Below, piece after piece: positions 43,375 through 52,843 of a stretch of DNA of 64,000 nt. The notes under the pieces are model-generated. The model saw only the letters and a list, made by a program, of their open reading frames with translations. It ran no database searches and was not told the DNA's origin. Made by a program: the position numbers and the translations under genes. The stretch is from Bacillus_AD sp047238185. Its GTDB lineage: Bacteria; Bacillota; Bacilli; Bacillales; DSM-1321. The DNA lies in assembly GCF_047238185.1 (NCBI RefSeq), contig NZ_JBDFMI010000006.1, positions 1,054,001-1,118,000 on the forward strand, written 5' to 3'. Every line of letters begins with the position of its first letter. Positions within the stretch are counted from its first letter, which is position 1.

Positions 43375-44412
43375 ATGGAATTAATCAAACCGAACATGTT
43401 GAATAAAGGGGATAAGGTAGCGGCGGTCAGCCTTTCTTGGGGAGGAGCCGGGGAACCGGATTTGCTGCATCGTTACAATAGAGGGAAAAAGGTGTTGGAA
43501 GAGCAGTTTGGCCTTCAGGTCATTGAAATGCCCCATACGTTAAAGGGTGCTGAATATGTTTATAAACATCCACAGGAAAGAGCAAAGGATTTGATGGCTG
43601 CATTTGCCGATCCTTCCATTAAAGGCATCTTTTCCTGTATAGGAGGCGATGAAAGTGTACGATTATTGCCTTATATAGACTATTCAATCATTCGAAACAA
43701 CCCTAAGGTTTTCATTGGCTATTCAGATACGACCGTTACTCACATGGTCTGCAGAAGAGCTGGCATTTCAAGCTTCTATGGTCCGTCCATCCTGGCAGAA
43801 TTTGCGGAGAATGTGAAGCTGTTCGACTATACAGCTCATTGGGTGCAAAAGTCATTGTTCACGGGCGACATCATCGGCAGTATTGAGGCTTCACCCGTTT
43901 GGACAAGTGAACATCTTCCTTGGGAGGATCAAAGCCTGAAGAGGGAGCGCAAAATGGAGAAACATGAGGGTTATGAAGTGCTTCAAGGTGAGGGAACCCG
44001 AACAGGACGATTGATCGGGGGCTGCATCGAAGTGCTGGAAATGCTGAAAGGGACGGATGTCTGGCCATCGCTTGCCGAGTGGGAGGGCAGCATTATTTTC
44101 TTTGAGACATCAGAGGATAAAACGGAGCCGAAATATATCGAATATTGGCTGCGCAATTATGGTTCGCAGGGTATTCTACAGAAAGCTTCTGCCCTATTGT
44201 TCGGCAAGCCGTATGATAATAGCTTTTATGAGGAATATAAGGAAGTAATCGTTAGAGTAGTCAGAGATGAATTAGGGCTCTCGGATTTGCCGATTTTTTT
44301 CAATATGAACTTTGGCCATACATCCCCGATGTGTGTCCTCCCTTATGGTGCGAGAGCAACAGTGGACTGTGAAAACCGGATGTTTTCTATTGAGGAACCC
44401 GGCACTATCTAA
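43375..44412 (+). CDS. S66-family serine peptidase (LD-carboxypeptidase / MccF-like)
   Basis: A 345-residue enzyme. The S66 triad is visible: Ser117 in FIGYSDTT, Glu244 in IIFFETSED and His315 in MNFGHTSP, plus FSCIGGDESVRLLPYID near the oxyanion site. Sequence details (GYSDTT, FETSEDKTEP) fit MccF-type members that cleave microcin C-like aminoacyl-nucleotides, as well as the LD-carboxypeptidases of peptidoglycan recycling; I cannot separate these. ATG 43375 is 9 nt after GGGGAG; an ATG two codons earlier is too close. Confidence 0.87.
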   Translation: MELIKPNMLNKGDKVAAVSLSWGGAGEPDLLHRYNRGKKVLEEQFGLQVIEMPHTLKGAEYVYKHPQERAKDLMAAFADPSIKGIFSCIGGDESVRLLPYIDYSIIRNNPKVFIGYSDTTVTHMVCRRAGISSFYGPSILAEFAENVKLFDYTAHWVQKSLFTGDIIGSIEASPVWTSEHLPWEDQSLKRERKMEKHEGYEVLQGEGTRTGRLIGGCIEVLEMLKGTDVWPSLAEWEGSIIFFETSEDKTEPKYIEYWLRNYGSQGILQKASALLFGKPYDNSFYEEYKEVIVRVVRDELGLSDLPIFFNMNFGHTSPMCVLPYGARATVDCENRMFSIEEPGTI

Positions 44413-44432
44413 TTGAATAAAGAATATGAAGG

Positions 44433-44459
44433 GAGTTTGCCCCGGGCAGGCTCTTTTTG
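44433..44459 (+). terminator. Terminator of the S66 gene
   Basis: GAGTTTGCCC / GGGCAGGCTC stem (with G-U pairs) followed by T5. Confidence 0.75.
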
Positions 44460-44552
44460 TATGCTTTTCTTTAATCAACTTACGGCAAAGGTTGATTTTT
44501 CAGAGAGACAAGGCATACTAAAGATATCTTTTATCAAAAAGGTTGTGGTAAC

Positions 44553-45227
44553 GTGCAAAAAATGAAGATATTGATTGTGGAGGATGCTCCTACCCTTCGG
44601 AATGAACTGAAGGATTTTTTGGAAAATTACGGTTATGAAGTGGAAGCGCCTGCTGATTTTAAGCACATTCTGGAATATACATCCAAGGAGGATGTCCATC
44701 TGATTTTGCTCGATATTAATCTGCCTGTTTACGATGGGTATTACATTTGCAGGGAGGTCCGGAAGCAATCGAATGTGCCCATTATTATTGTGACAAGCAG
44801 AGATAATGAAATCGATGAATTGATGAGCATGAACCTTGGAGCGGATGATTTTATCACGAAGCCTTATAATACCCAGATTTTATTGGCGCGCATTGAAGCG
44901 CTCCTGAAGCGTGCTTATGCGAATCAGGAATCTGCTGTTCTGTCATATGGAGATCTCAAGTTGAATTTGACGAATGGGACGATTGTTTTTAACGGAAAAC
45001 AGGAGGAATTGACCAAGAATGAATTAAAAATCCTTCATTGCTTAATGAGCAGGAAAGGAAGTATTATCTCCCGTGAAGAACTGATGGAATATTTATGGTC
45101 ATCCGAATTATTTGTGGATGATAATACGTTATCAGTCAATGTGACGAGATTGCGTAAGAAAATGGAGAAAATAGGAATGGATAACCCGATTGAAACACGC
45201 AGGGGGTTGGGGTATATCATGTCATGA
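44553..45227 (+). CDS. BceR-type response regulator (OmpR family)
   Basis: A 224-residue regulator with a receiver domain (acidic pocket VED, phospho-acceptor Asp54 in ILLDINLPVYDG, Lys in ITKPYN) and an OmpR winged helix (about 128-224, LTKNELKILHCLMSRKGSIISREELMEYLW, VTRLRKKM). It pairs with the overlapping intramembrane-sensing kinase and is expected to activate the ABC genes downstream through the TTACA-N4-TGTAA box at 46878. GTG start; an in-frame ATG three codons later is an alternative. Confidence 0.9.
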   Translation: MQKMKILIVEDAPTLRNELKDFLENYGYEVEAPADFKHILEYTSKEDVHLILLDINLPVYDGYYICREVRKQSNVPIIIVTSRDNEIDELMSMNLGADDFITKPYNTQILLARIEALLKRAYANQESAVLSYGDLKLNLTNGTIVFNGKQEELTKNELKILHCLMSRKGSIISREELMEYLWSSELFVDDNTLSVNVTRLRKKMEKIGMDNPIETRRGLGYIMS

Positions 45228-46240
45228 AGTTAAGTGCATTCCTGAGAGAAAAATCCGGTTTTCTATTCATAAATATCCTCATACTGCTATTTATTGAGTT
45301 ATTTCTTTATTTTATTCACGTCCAAGGAATCGTCATGTGGATTGTATTGTTGGGCTGGCTATGCCCCCTTCTTATTTCCTATTTACTCGACTGGTTCAAA
45401 CATTACCGCTATTTCAAAGAAGTGATGGACCAATTCGAAACACTTGATAAAAAATATTTGCTTTCAGAGGTAATTGAAGAGCCTGATTTTATAGAAGGTC
45501 AGATCTTCTATGGCATTCTGTCCCAAACTGATAAAGAGATGCATGAACACGTCAATGAATATAAAAACATGCAACTGGAGTATAGAGACTACATTGAAGC
45601 ATGGGTCCATGAAATCAAGACACCAATCGCGTCGAGCAAGCTAATGCTGGAGAACCAAAAAAATTCATCATCGCGTGCAGTCCTTGATGAACTTGAATCA
45701 GTTGAGAGATATATAGAACAAGCCCTATATTATGCAAGAAGCAGCAGTGCCAGCAAGGATTACCTCGTCAAAGAATTCGCGCTTGGCCGATGCATTGCCA
45801 ATGTGGTCAAGAAGAACGCCAGAGGATTTATCCAAAATAAAATCAGGCTCGATATGGATGAAATACATGAGATTGTGTTCAGCGATGAAAAATGGGTAGA
45901 TTTCATCCTTACACAAATTATTGTCAATGCCATTAATTATTGCAAAGGTGAAGAGAATACCATCTCCATTAAGGCCAGCAAACATGAGAATAATGTTATC
46001 CTTCATATCTCCGATAATGGAGTGGGAATAAACGAAAAAGATATAAAAAGAGTATTCGATAAAGGTTTTACCGGAGAGAACGGCCGTGCGTACCGTAAGT
46101 CGACAGGAATGGGCCTGTATTTATGCAAAAAGCTCGCCGATAAATTGCATCTGGGCATCTCTATCAAGTCCCAAAAAGGAGTTGGAACAGAAGTCAGCGT
46201 TATTTTTCCAAAAAGCAAAGTTGTATTATTAGAGTCATAA
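45224..46240 (+). CDS. BceS-type intramembrane-sensing histidine kinase
   Basis: A 338-residue kinase with two membrane helices (about 12-31 and 37-57) separated by only a few residues, so no extracellular sensor. The H-box is EAWVHEIKTPIASSKLML (His129), followed by an HATPase with NAINYCKG, ISDNGVGI and KSTGMGLYLC. In this family the kinase does not bind peptide directly; it reads the activity of its BceAB-like transporter. It overlaps the regulator by 4 bp. A terminator overlaps its stop codon and a 600-bp repeat array follows. Confidence 0.92.
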   Translation: MKLSAFLREKSGFLFINILILLFIELFLYFIHVQGIVMWIVLLGWLCPLLISYLLDWFKHYRYFKEVMDQFETLDKKYLLSEVIEEPDFIEGQIFYGILSQTDKEMHEHVNEYKNMQLEYRDYIEAWVHEIKTPIASSKLMLENQKNSSSRAVLDELESVERYIEQALYYARSSSASKDYLVKEFALGRCIANVVKKNARGFIQNKIRLDMDEIHEIVFSDEKWVDFILTQIIVNAINYCKGEENTISIKASKHENNVILHISDNGVGINEKDIKRVFDKGFTGENGRAYRKSTGMGLYLCKKLADKLHLGISIKSQKGVGTEVSVIFPKSKVVLLES

Positions 46241-46256
46241 AAATGACTCTTTTTTT
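46231..46256 (+). terminator. Terminator overlapping the kinase stop codon
   Basis: AGAGTCA / TGACTCT stem with 6-nt loop followed by T6. Array R4 begins 16 bp later. Confidence 0.85.
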
Positions 46257-46271
46257 GCAGTCATTTTGGGG

Positions 46272-46870
46272 TGCCTCACCTTAAGCTTGTCGGGGCTGTG
46301 CAGGCGATCTCCGCTTTTCTTTTTGTCCAGCTGCGGCCTCCAGCCATTAGAAAACTTCCTTCTCCTCATTTCGATAAGTCAACATCAGCTCGCTGCGTTC
46401 ACTGTGTTTCCTTTATCTTAATCGGATCAGTCCAGTTTTTACATGGCTTAACGTCGGCCTCCGCTTTTCTCATGTCCAGCTGCGATCGCCAGCCCCTCGA
46501 GGTCTTAAGTCAAGCCATTGTCAAAGGCGAAGAGCGGCCTTTGTCAATGCCTCACCTTAAGCTTGTCGGGGCTGTGCAGGCGATCTTCGCTTTTCTTGGT
46601 GTCCAGCTACAGCGGCTAGGCCCTCGAGGTCTTAAGCCAAGAATAGTCAAAGGCAAACCCAGCCTTTGAGCAATTCTCGTCTTAAGCTTGTCGGGCCTGT
46701 GCAAGCCGCCTCCGCTTTTCTTTTTGTCCAGCTGCGGCCTCCAGCCATTAGAAAACTTCCTTCTCCTCATTTCGATAAGTCAACATCAGCTCGCTGCGCT
46801 CACTGTGTTTCCTTTATCTTAATCGGATCAGTCCAGTTTTTACATGGCTTAACGTCGGCCTCCGCTTTTC
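46272..46870 (+). repeat. Palindromic repeat array R4 (A-tail, B, A, A, B)
   Basis: Mosaic array: truncated right end of A (46272-46310), B (about 46311-46465), A (about 46466-46590), A (about 46591-46712), B (about 46713-46870). The first full A has outer arms GATCGCC / GGCGATC and inner arms CATTG / CAATG; the second has GCGGCT / AGCCGC and GAAT / ATTC. The two B copies are nearly identical over 150 bp and use AGCCAT / ATGGCT and AAAACT / AGTTTT in place of the GCCAC / GTGGC and TGAACT / AGTTCA arms of the other arrays. It separates the two-component genes from their ABC transporter. Confidence 0.9.
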
Positions 46871-46877
46871 TTCACTC

Positions 46878-46891
46878 TTACATTTTTGTAA
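46878..46891 (+). promoter_or_regulatory. BceR-type operator
   Basis: TTACA-TTTT-TGTAA exactly fits the TNACA-N4-TGTAA pattern described for BceR-like regulators. It sits 87 bp upstream of the ABC ATPase gene and only 7 bp beyond the end of array R4. Confidence 0.75.
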
Positions 46892-46977
46892 GGGTAGCGA
46901 CAGGTTATTCGATATGTGGAATTTGGGGCATGGGGTACACTAGAATCAATTAGGAATGATAAAGGAGATCGATCAGG

Positions 46978-47745
46978 ATGCGAACGATTCTTAAGGTAGA
47001 CCAAATTGAAAAATACTATGGCAATAAGGGGAATGTTTCCAAAGCTATTGATTCTATAAGTTTTGAAGTAGAAGAAGGGGAGTTCGTCGGAATTATGGGG
47101 CCGTCTGGAAGCGGTAAAACCACATTGTTGAATTGTATCTCTACCATTGATACGATTACGACCGGCCGTATTGAAATTGACGGATTGGATGTGACTAAGC
47201 TGAAAGGGAAGAAGCTGGATAAATTCCGCAGGGATGAATTGGGCTTTATTTTCCAGGATTTTAATCTGTTGGATACGCTGACTGCATTTGAGAATATCGC
47301 TATCGCATTGACGATACAAGGCTGTAAACCAAGCGAAATCCAGAGAAGGGTGGAAGAAGTGGCTGCCAAACTGGAAATCTCGGCTGTGCTTAACAAGTTT
47401 CCGTACGAAATGTCAGGGGGGCAAAAACAAAGAGTTGCTTCTGCCCGAGCCATTGTTACAAATCCGGCCCTTATTTTAGCGGATGAACCCACGGGTGCAT
47501 TGGATTCCAAATCGTCCCGTCTGCTTCTGGATTCATTTGAAAAATTGAATGAAGAATTGAGTGCAACCATTCTAATGGTTACCCATGATGCATTTACAGC
47601 AAGCTATGCAAAGAGAATTCTATTCATTAAAGATGGGAAGATATTCAACGAGCTGATTAGAGGGAACGATACACGCAAGGCATTCTTTAATCGAATTTTG
47701 GAAGTTGTTACTCTTCTGGGAGGCGACACAAACAATGTTCTTTAA
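46978..47745 (+). CDS. BceA-type ABC transporter ATPase
   Basis: A 255-residue ATPase of the MacB/LolD-like peptide-resistance group: Walker A GPSGSGKTT, the Q-loop region FIFQDFNLLDTLT, signature MSGGQKQRVASARA, Walker B LILADEPTGALDSK and switch His in MVTHDAF. With the large permease it forms a flux-sensing antimicrobial-peptide (bacitracin-, nisin- or mersacidin-like) detoxification module. AAAGGAG before ATG; its end overlaps the permease gene by 11 bp. Confidence 0.93.
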   Translation: MRTILKVDQIEKYYGNKGNVSKAIDSISFEVEEGEFVGIMGPSGSGKTTLLNCISTIDTITTGRIEIDGLDVTKLKGKKLDKFRRDELGFIFQDFNLLDTLTAFENIAIALTIQGCKPSEIQRRVEEVAAKLEISAVLNKFPYEMSGGQKQRVASARAIVTNPALILADEPTGALDSKSSRLLLDSFEKLNEELSATILMVTHDAFTASYAKRILFIKDGKIFNELIRGNDTRKAFFNRILEVVTLLGGDTNNVL

Positions 47746-49738
47746 ATTATCTGCGCGTAATGTGAAGAGAAGCTTCAAGGATTATTTTATTTACTTTTTG
47801 ACGCTGACTTTTGCTGTATGCATTTTTTATAGTTTTAATTCTCTCTCCGATCAAAAGGCTATGATGGATTTAAGCGCTAATCAGACTGAAATCATCGGCA
47901 CGTTGACACAATTGATTTCCGGCATTTCCGTTTTTGTTTCTATTGTCCTTGGTTTTCTGATTATATTCGCCAATAACTTTCTGATTAAACGGCGAAAAAA
48001 AGAGCTTGGTTTATATATGTCGCTTGGGATGGGGAAATATAAAATATCCAGAGTCCTCGTTGTAGAGACCTTATTTGTCGGCATGATATCTTTAGTGACT
48101 GGACTGCTGTTCGGAATTGCCCTTTCACAGGGATTGTCTGTATTGACAGCTTCATTATTTGAAGTGAATATCACTAAATTTCAATTTATCTTTTCAAGCG
48201 ATGCGATGGTGAAAACGATCCTATATTTCGGATTGATCTTTATCTGTGTTATGGTTTTCAATTCGTTCATTATCTCCAAGTATAAATTGATAGACCTGTT
48301 GACGGCCAGCCGTAAAAACCAAACGTTGAAAATCAGAAAGACATCAACGTCAGTTGTGTTGTTTCTTCTGTCGGTCCTTTTATTGGGCGTTGCTTATTCG
48401 CTTATGTTGAAATATGGAATAATAGAGAGTATGTCGTTGACTTGGGCGTGTGTAGGTATGGGAGCAGCCGGTACATTCCTGTTTTTTATGTCTTTATCTG
48501 GTTTTTTATTAACCATGGTGAAGAATAACAAAAACATCTATTTCAAGGATGTGAACATGTTCATATTGCGCCAGATCAACAGTAAGGTGAATACAACTTT
48601 TGTCTCCATGACGATTATTTGCTTAATGCTTTTCTTTACAATCGGTGTATTATCGACTGGATTCAGCATGAAGAACAGCATGGAAGGCGATTTGGAAAAA
48701 TCGACACCATTCGATGCGACCATTTATAAGTATTACAACAGCCAAGAACCTTTATCAATCGACGAAGCTTTGGTGAAAATGAACGTTGATCCAAATACAC
48801 TCGGAGATCATCACAGTATAACGGTATATCATACAGAAGAAACGTTAAATAAATGGCTCACTCCATATAAGGATAAGAAATCCGAAAAATTTATCAACGA
48901 TTCTTATAAGCAACCAATCAATGCCGTTTCTTATTCCGATTATAAAAGGGTTGCCGAACTTCAAGGAGTTAAACCGGAAGCTTTAAAACCAGGCGGAATG
49001 ATCCTGATTTCCAATGTAACAGGCTTGGAACCAACTATTAACCGGTTCGCAAATGATATTGAAAAAGTTTCCGTTAACGGAAAGGAATATGAAGTGCCTG
49101 AAGCAGTGACTATGTTTTCAATGATGACCGATTTTCAACCGTTTGATACATTGACAGTTGTTCTTCCTGACAATGCGCTTACATCTATGAAAACATATCT
49201 TTCTGCGATAGATATACAATATAAAGGCAACAAAGAAAAACATGACCAAATGCTATATGATCTCGCAGATAAGTTCACGGGCAGACAAGCGGATCCCGGC
49301 AAATATGATCTATTTTTGCAAAGCTGGAGCAAAACGATGGTTTATGAAACGAAAGTCGGAGCTGCAACCACATTTGTTTTCTTAGGCATCTATTTAGGGA
49401 TTGTCTTCTTGATTTCAAGTGCGGCTATCCTTGCCCTCCAACAATTGTCCGAAGCAAGTGATAATCTGGAAAGATATCGAATGCTGAAAAAAATAGGCGT
49501 CACCAAAAAAAGCATCAATCGATCGATTTTTTGGCAGATCTTCATTTATTTCATGATGCCTCTGGCTCTTGCTATCGTGCACTCTGTTTTTGGCATTCAG
49601 GTAGTGAACCAGCTTATTGTTCTTTTCGGGGAATCAAGCGTGTTAATTCCCTCTTTAATAACAGGATTGATTCTTATTATTGTATACGGCGGTTATTTCC
49701 TTGCCACATATACAGGATATAAAAACATAGTCAAATAA
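47735..49738 (+). CDS. BceB-type ABC transporter permease
   Basis: A 667-residue permease with the diagnostic Bce layout: ten membrane helices, with a large extracellular domain of about 200 residues (about 310-525) between helices 7 and 8. The FtsX-like N-terminal segments SARNVKRSFKDYFIYFLTLTFAV and KRRKKELGLYMSLGMGK are typical. The extracellular domain determines which peptide antibiotic is sensed; that of this protein cannot be read off. GGGAGG supports ATG 47735. Confidence 0.93.
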   Translation: MFFKLSARNVKRSFKDYFIYFLTLTFAVCIFYSFNSLSDQKAMMDLSANQTEIIGTLTQLISGISVFVSIVLGFLIIFANNFLIKRRKKELGLYMSLGMGKYKISRVLVVETLFVGMISLVTGLLFGIALSQGLSVLTASLFEVNITKFQFIFSSDAMVKTILYFGLIFICVMVFNSFIISKYKLIDLLTASRKNQTLKIRKTSTSVVLFLLSVLLLGVAYSLMLKYGIIESMSLTWACVGMGAAGTFLFFMSLSGFLLTMVKNNKNIYFKDVNMFILRQINSKVNTTFVSMTIICLMLFFTIGVLSTGFSMKNSMEGDLEKSTPFDATIYKYYNSQEPLSIDEALVKMNVDPNTLGDHHSITVYHTEETLNKWLTPYKDKKSEKFINDSYKQPINAVSYSDYKRVAELQGVKPEALKPGGMILISNVTGLEPTINRFANDIEKVSVNGKEYEVPEAVTMFSMMTDFQPFDTLTVVLPDNALTSMKTYLSAIDIQYKGNKEKHDQMLYDLADKFTGRQADPGKYDLFLQSWSKTMVYETKVGAATTFVFLGIYLGIVFLISSAAILALQQLSEASDNLERYRMLKKIGVTKKSINRSIFWQIFIYFMMPLALAIVHSVFGIQVVNQLIVLFGESSVLIPSLITGLILIIVYGGYFLATYTGYKNIVK

Positions 49739-49745
49739 AGGGAGG

Positions 49746-49780
49746 AAGGGCCGCCGCTGAAACAGTGGCGGCCTTTTTTG
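49746..49780 (+). terminator. Terminator of the Bce-type operon
   Basis: GGCCGCCGCTG / CAGTGGCGGCC hairpin followed by T6. Confidence 0.92.
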
Positions 49781-49991
49781 GATAAAAGCAATTCACCTAT
49801 TGTTCACTATGTTAGAATTATTAAAATTGGTAGTATGTTAAAATATATTTGGTTTTTGAAAGGATATCTGCTCTTAAACCAATATATAATAGAGTCAGGG
49901 AAGACAATAGAGGCAATAGTTGACACACCAGCCACGGCGAGCTCCGTACAATCAGGGATATAGTTCATCGATTAATCGAGGAGGGATACAG

Positions 49992-50897
49992 TTGGAGCTA
50001 AGACACTTGCAGACTTTCCAAATAGTAGCTGAGGAATTGAATTTAACCCGTTCCGCTATGCGCTTAAATTATTCACAGCCGACCATTACGAAGCATCTGA
50101 AGATATTGGAGAATGAAATTGGGTCCCCTTTATTTGTAACTGAGGGAAATAAGAAGAAGCTGACAAAAATAGGCGAGCTCTTTTTCCAGCACACAAAAAA
50201 TATTTTAAATGAAATGTATACGCTTAATGAAGAAATAAAAGATTTTAATACAAATAGCCAAACAATCAGATTATGCGGTTTGGATTTTTATGGATATTAT
50301 TATTACCTTCCCAACATAAGAGAGTTCCAACGGAAGCATCCTGAAGTCACTTTCGAGATTATAGGCGCCAGCTGCGATAATTCATTGACGCTGGTGAACC
50401 ATCATGAATGCGATTTTGGAATCAGCGTCGGTAAGCCAATGGCATCGGAATTCACTCACTATTCGCTTGAAAATGAGGATCTTGTTTTATTCGCTTCAAG
50501 TAAAATAGCTAAAGATCCATCCTATAAAGAAAACTGTATTGAGAAGTATCCTGTTTTATTGGATAAAAAAGCAAACCACTTCTATTATGGCTTTTTAAAG
50601 CAAGGTCTCACATTTCCGAAAATGATCCACTGCAGCAGTGATGAAACCGTTAAAGAAGGGGTTTTAACCGGATCATATATCGGGATTGTTGGGACAGGAA
50701 GAATACAGGATGAAGTTGACCGTGGTGAACTAACGATCCTGGATACGTACTCTAAAAATGTTCCTGTTAAATTCTTCACGTTGACCAGCAATCTATCAAA
50801 TCCGCTATTAGAAAGCTTTTATCATTCATTCATTGATTCCTGGCACATGAACAAACAGAGGGCAGAGAAGCAAAAAATGAAAAAAATAGTTAATTGA
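49992..50897 (+). CDS. LysR-family transcriptional regulator
   Basis: A 301-residue regulator. The N-terminal winged helix (LELRHLQTFQIVAEELNLTRSAMRLNYSQPTITKHLKILENEIG) and the C-terminal periplasmic-binding-like effector domain (about 90-290) are complete. I start at TTG 49992, 6 nt after GAGGAGGG; the sequence then begins exactly at the usual LysR start. Neighbours are on other operons, so the target is unknown; there is no divergently transcribed gene. Confidence 0.88.
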   Translation: MELRHLQTFQIVAEELNLTRSAMRLNYSQPTITKHLKILENEIGSPLFVTEGNKKKLTKIGELFFQHTKNILNEMYTLNEEIKDFNTNSQTIRLCGLDFYGYYYYLPNIREFQRKHPEVTFEIIGASCDNSLTLVNHHECDFGISVGKPMASEFTHYSLENEDLVLFASSKIAKDPSYKENCIEKYPVLLDKKANHFYYGFLKQGLTFPKMIHCSSDETVKEGVLTGSYIGIVGTGRIQDEVDRGELTILDTYSKNVPVKFFTLTSNLSNPLLESFYHSFIDSWHMNKQRAEKQKMKKIVN

Positions 50898-50994
50898 TAA
50901 GGAGAATGGCGGCATAAGCAAAAAAAACATCCGTTATGGGTGGCGGTCTACAGTTTTGGCTCTGATCCATGTTAAATGTTGATTTCTATACAAC

Positions 50995-51028
50995 AAAGGG
51001 GAACCTCATTTGCCTGGGTTCCCCTTTC
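50995..51028. terminator. Terminator
   Basis: AAAGGGGAACC / GGTTCCCCTTT stem between the convergent lysR-type and tetR-type genes. Confidence 0.85.
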
Positions 51029-51084
51029 AAATTCATATATCTGATTGCTAAAATGTATCCAATCATAAGGTTCAAACAAGTCTT

Positions 51085-51750
51085 TTATTGCGAAGGCTGC
51101 CCTAGCCCGTTTAGTATAAACGATACGACTTCTTCTATTTCCTTTTCGCTTATGGACTGTTTATTTAACAATACAAAGTTAGAAATAAAGAATCCACATA
51201 TTACAGTGCTTACCATTTTTAAAATGGATTCGTTTGGTATGTCTTTAATGTCACCACGTTGTTTAAATGCCTCAATCACTTTTATTAGACGATAAGATCC
51301 CACTTTTAATACATAGGGAAGGAATTCGTTTTTAAGTTCCTCTTTATAAAACATTTCCTTTATGAATACCTGAAATATTTCTCTGTTTTCTGAGAGAAAG
51401 GTAACACGGTTTGTTAAAAGAGCTCTCAAAAACTCTTCAAATGAACACTCATCATTCATCAGTTCTCCTATGAGTTCATCTGCCATCGCAGGAAAAAAGT
51501 CTTTTAGGAAAGGCACCATTATAGATAACAATAAATTTTCCTTCGTTCCATAATGCTTAAAAATGGTTCCTTCTGCTACGCCTGCTTTTTTGGCTATTTC
51601 AGATGTTGAAGTATTGGAATATCCTTTTTCCGCAAAAGTAGCAATCGCCACCTCAATAATTTTCTTTTGTTTAACCGTTTGTTTATTGGATTTTTTAAGT
51701 ATTTCAGCCATTTCATCCAATAGATTATTATTTGCCATTTGATTCACCAT
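51085..51750 (-). CDS. TetR-family transcriptional regulator
   Basis: A 221-residue regulator. The HTH is KKIIEVAIATFAEKGYSNTSTSEIAKKAGVAEGTIFKHYGTKENLL (about 28-73); the C-terminal ligand-binding helices follow. It is the third gene of a minus-strand operon with an ABC exporter and probably represses that operon through the twin dyads at 53589-53671. Several starts are possible (51750, 51747, 51738); I keep the longest. Confidence 0.9.
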   Translation of the reverse strand: MVNQMANNNLLDEMAEILKKSNKQTVKQKKIIEVAIATFAEKGYSNTSTSEIAKKAGVAEGTIFKHYGTKENLLLSIMVPFLKDFFPAMADELIGELMNDECSFEEFLRALLTNRVTFLSENREIFQVFIKEMFYKEELKNEFLPYVLKVGSYRLIKVIEAFKQRGDIKDIPNESILKMVSTVICGFFISNFVLLNKQSISEKEIEEVVSFILNGLGQPSQ

Positions 51751-51778
51751 CTTTGCTTAAAGCTATATCGCTTCCGTA

Positions 51779-52843
51779 TTATAGCTTACGATATTTTTTC
51801 AGAGCAAACAAATTCAAGACGATAAATACTGCTGCAAAAGCCAACAAGATATATAAGTCACTACTAATGTCAGATAAATGTAAACCCTCGTACATGACAC
51901 CTTTTAACGCATTTGCTGCATAATACAGCGGCATAAAATTTGCAAATACTTGTAGCCAATCCGCCATTCCATCTATAGAGAAAATACCTGAAAAGAATAT
52001 TTGCGGCACAATTATGAGCGGAATGAACTGGACCATCTGGAATTCTGAACTGGCGAAAGAAGATAACAATATGCCAAGTGACAAAGCTACAAGAGCAACG
52101 ATGATATTAATTAAAATAACATTCCAAATAGAACCGACTAAAACCATATCCAGCACATTGACCGCAAACAAAACAATAATAATGGTCTGTATCAATGCCA
52201 ATAAACCGTAGCCAACAAGATAGCCTGTGACAATTTCTCCTCTTTTAATCGGTGTTGCTAATAAACGCTCTAGTGTTCCAGTTGTTCTTTCATTTAATAG
52301 CCCAATGCCAGAGATTAAGAAAACGAAAAAGAAGACAAAGAACCCTACTAAAATAGGACTAAAGGTATCAAATAGCTCTGTATCACTGCTGCCGTAAACA
52401 TAGTTGGTTTTCACTGATTCTTGTGATGGAAGTTCACTCGGTACTCCGTTTGTTCCCATCAGTTTTAATTGCATTTCTTTATTATAAATCTGCTTTACTT
52501 TCATCTCCAAGCTTTTCGCTATTGAAGGATCGTCATTAAGTAACGTTATTATAGATGATTCGCCTTCAATTTGTAAAAAGCCATCTAAATGTTTATCTAA
52601 TATAGTTTCATTCACATTTGAAACCTTGCTATATTCTTTTACTACAATATCTGCCTCTTTTAGTTTTGCAATGAGTTGCTGATTGCCATTAGCAACTCCC
52701 AAAATAGGGTCAACGGCATTTCCATTAAAGACCAGGTTCATTAGCGTTAATACTAATAACGGAGCCACAAAGAGAAGAGCCAATGTTCGTTTATCTCTAA
52801 AAATCTGCAATAAAATTCGTTTAATAAGCGCTATTGTTCTCAA
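51779..52843 (-). CDS. ABC-2 type exporter permease
   Basis: A 354-residue permease: one N-terminal helix (FRDKRTLALLFVAPLLVLTLMNLVF), an extracellular domain of about 120 residues, then five helices, including FVFFFVFLISGIGLLNERTTGTLERLLATPIKRGEIVTGYL, the ABC-2 signature. Typical of drug or lipid exporters of the YhgE/LinE kind. TTG start overlapping the ATPase stop by 4 bp (TTGA), with GGGGAGG upstream, indicating translational coupling. Confidence 0.9.
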   Translation of the reverse strand: MRTIALIKRILLQIFRDKRTLALLFVAPLLVLTLMNLVFNGNAVDPILGVANGNQQLIAKLKEADIVVKEYSKVSNVNETILDKHLDGFLQIEGESSIITLLNDDPSIAKSLEMKVKQIYNKEMQLKLMGTNGVPSELPSQESVKTNYVYGSSDTELFDTFSPILVGFFVFFFVFLISGIGLLNERTTGTLERLLATPIKRGEIVTGYLVGYGLLALIQTIIIVLFAVNVLDMVLVGSIWNVILINIIVALVALSLGILLSSFASSEFQMVQFIPLIIVPQIFFSGIFSIDGMADWLQVFANFMPLYYAANALKGVMYEGLHLSDISSDLYILLAFAAVFIVLNLFALKKYRKL

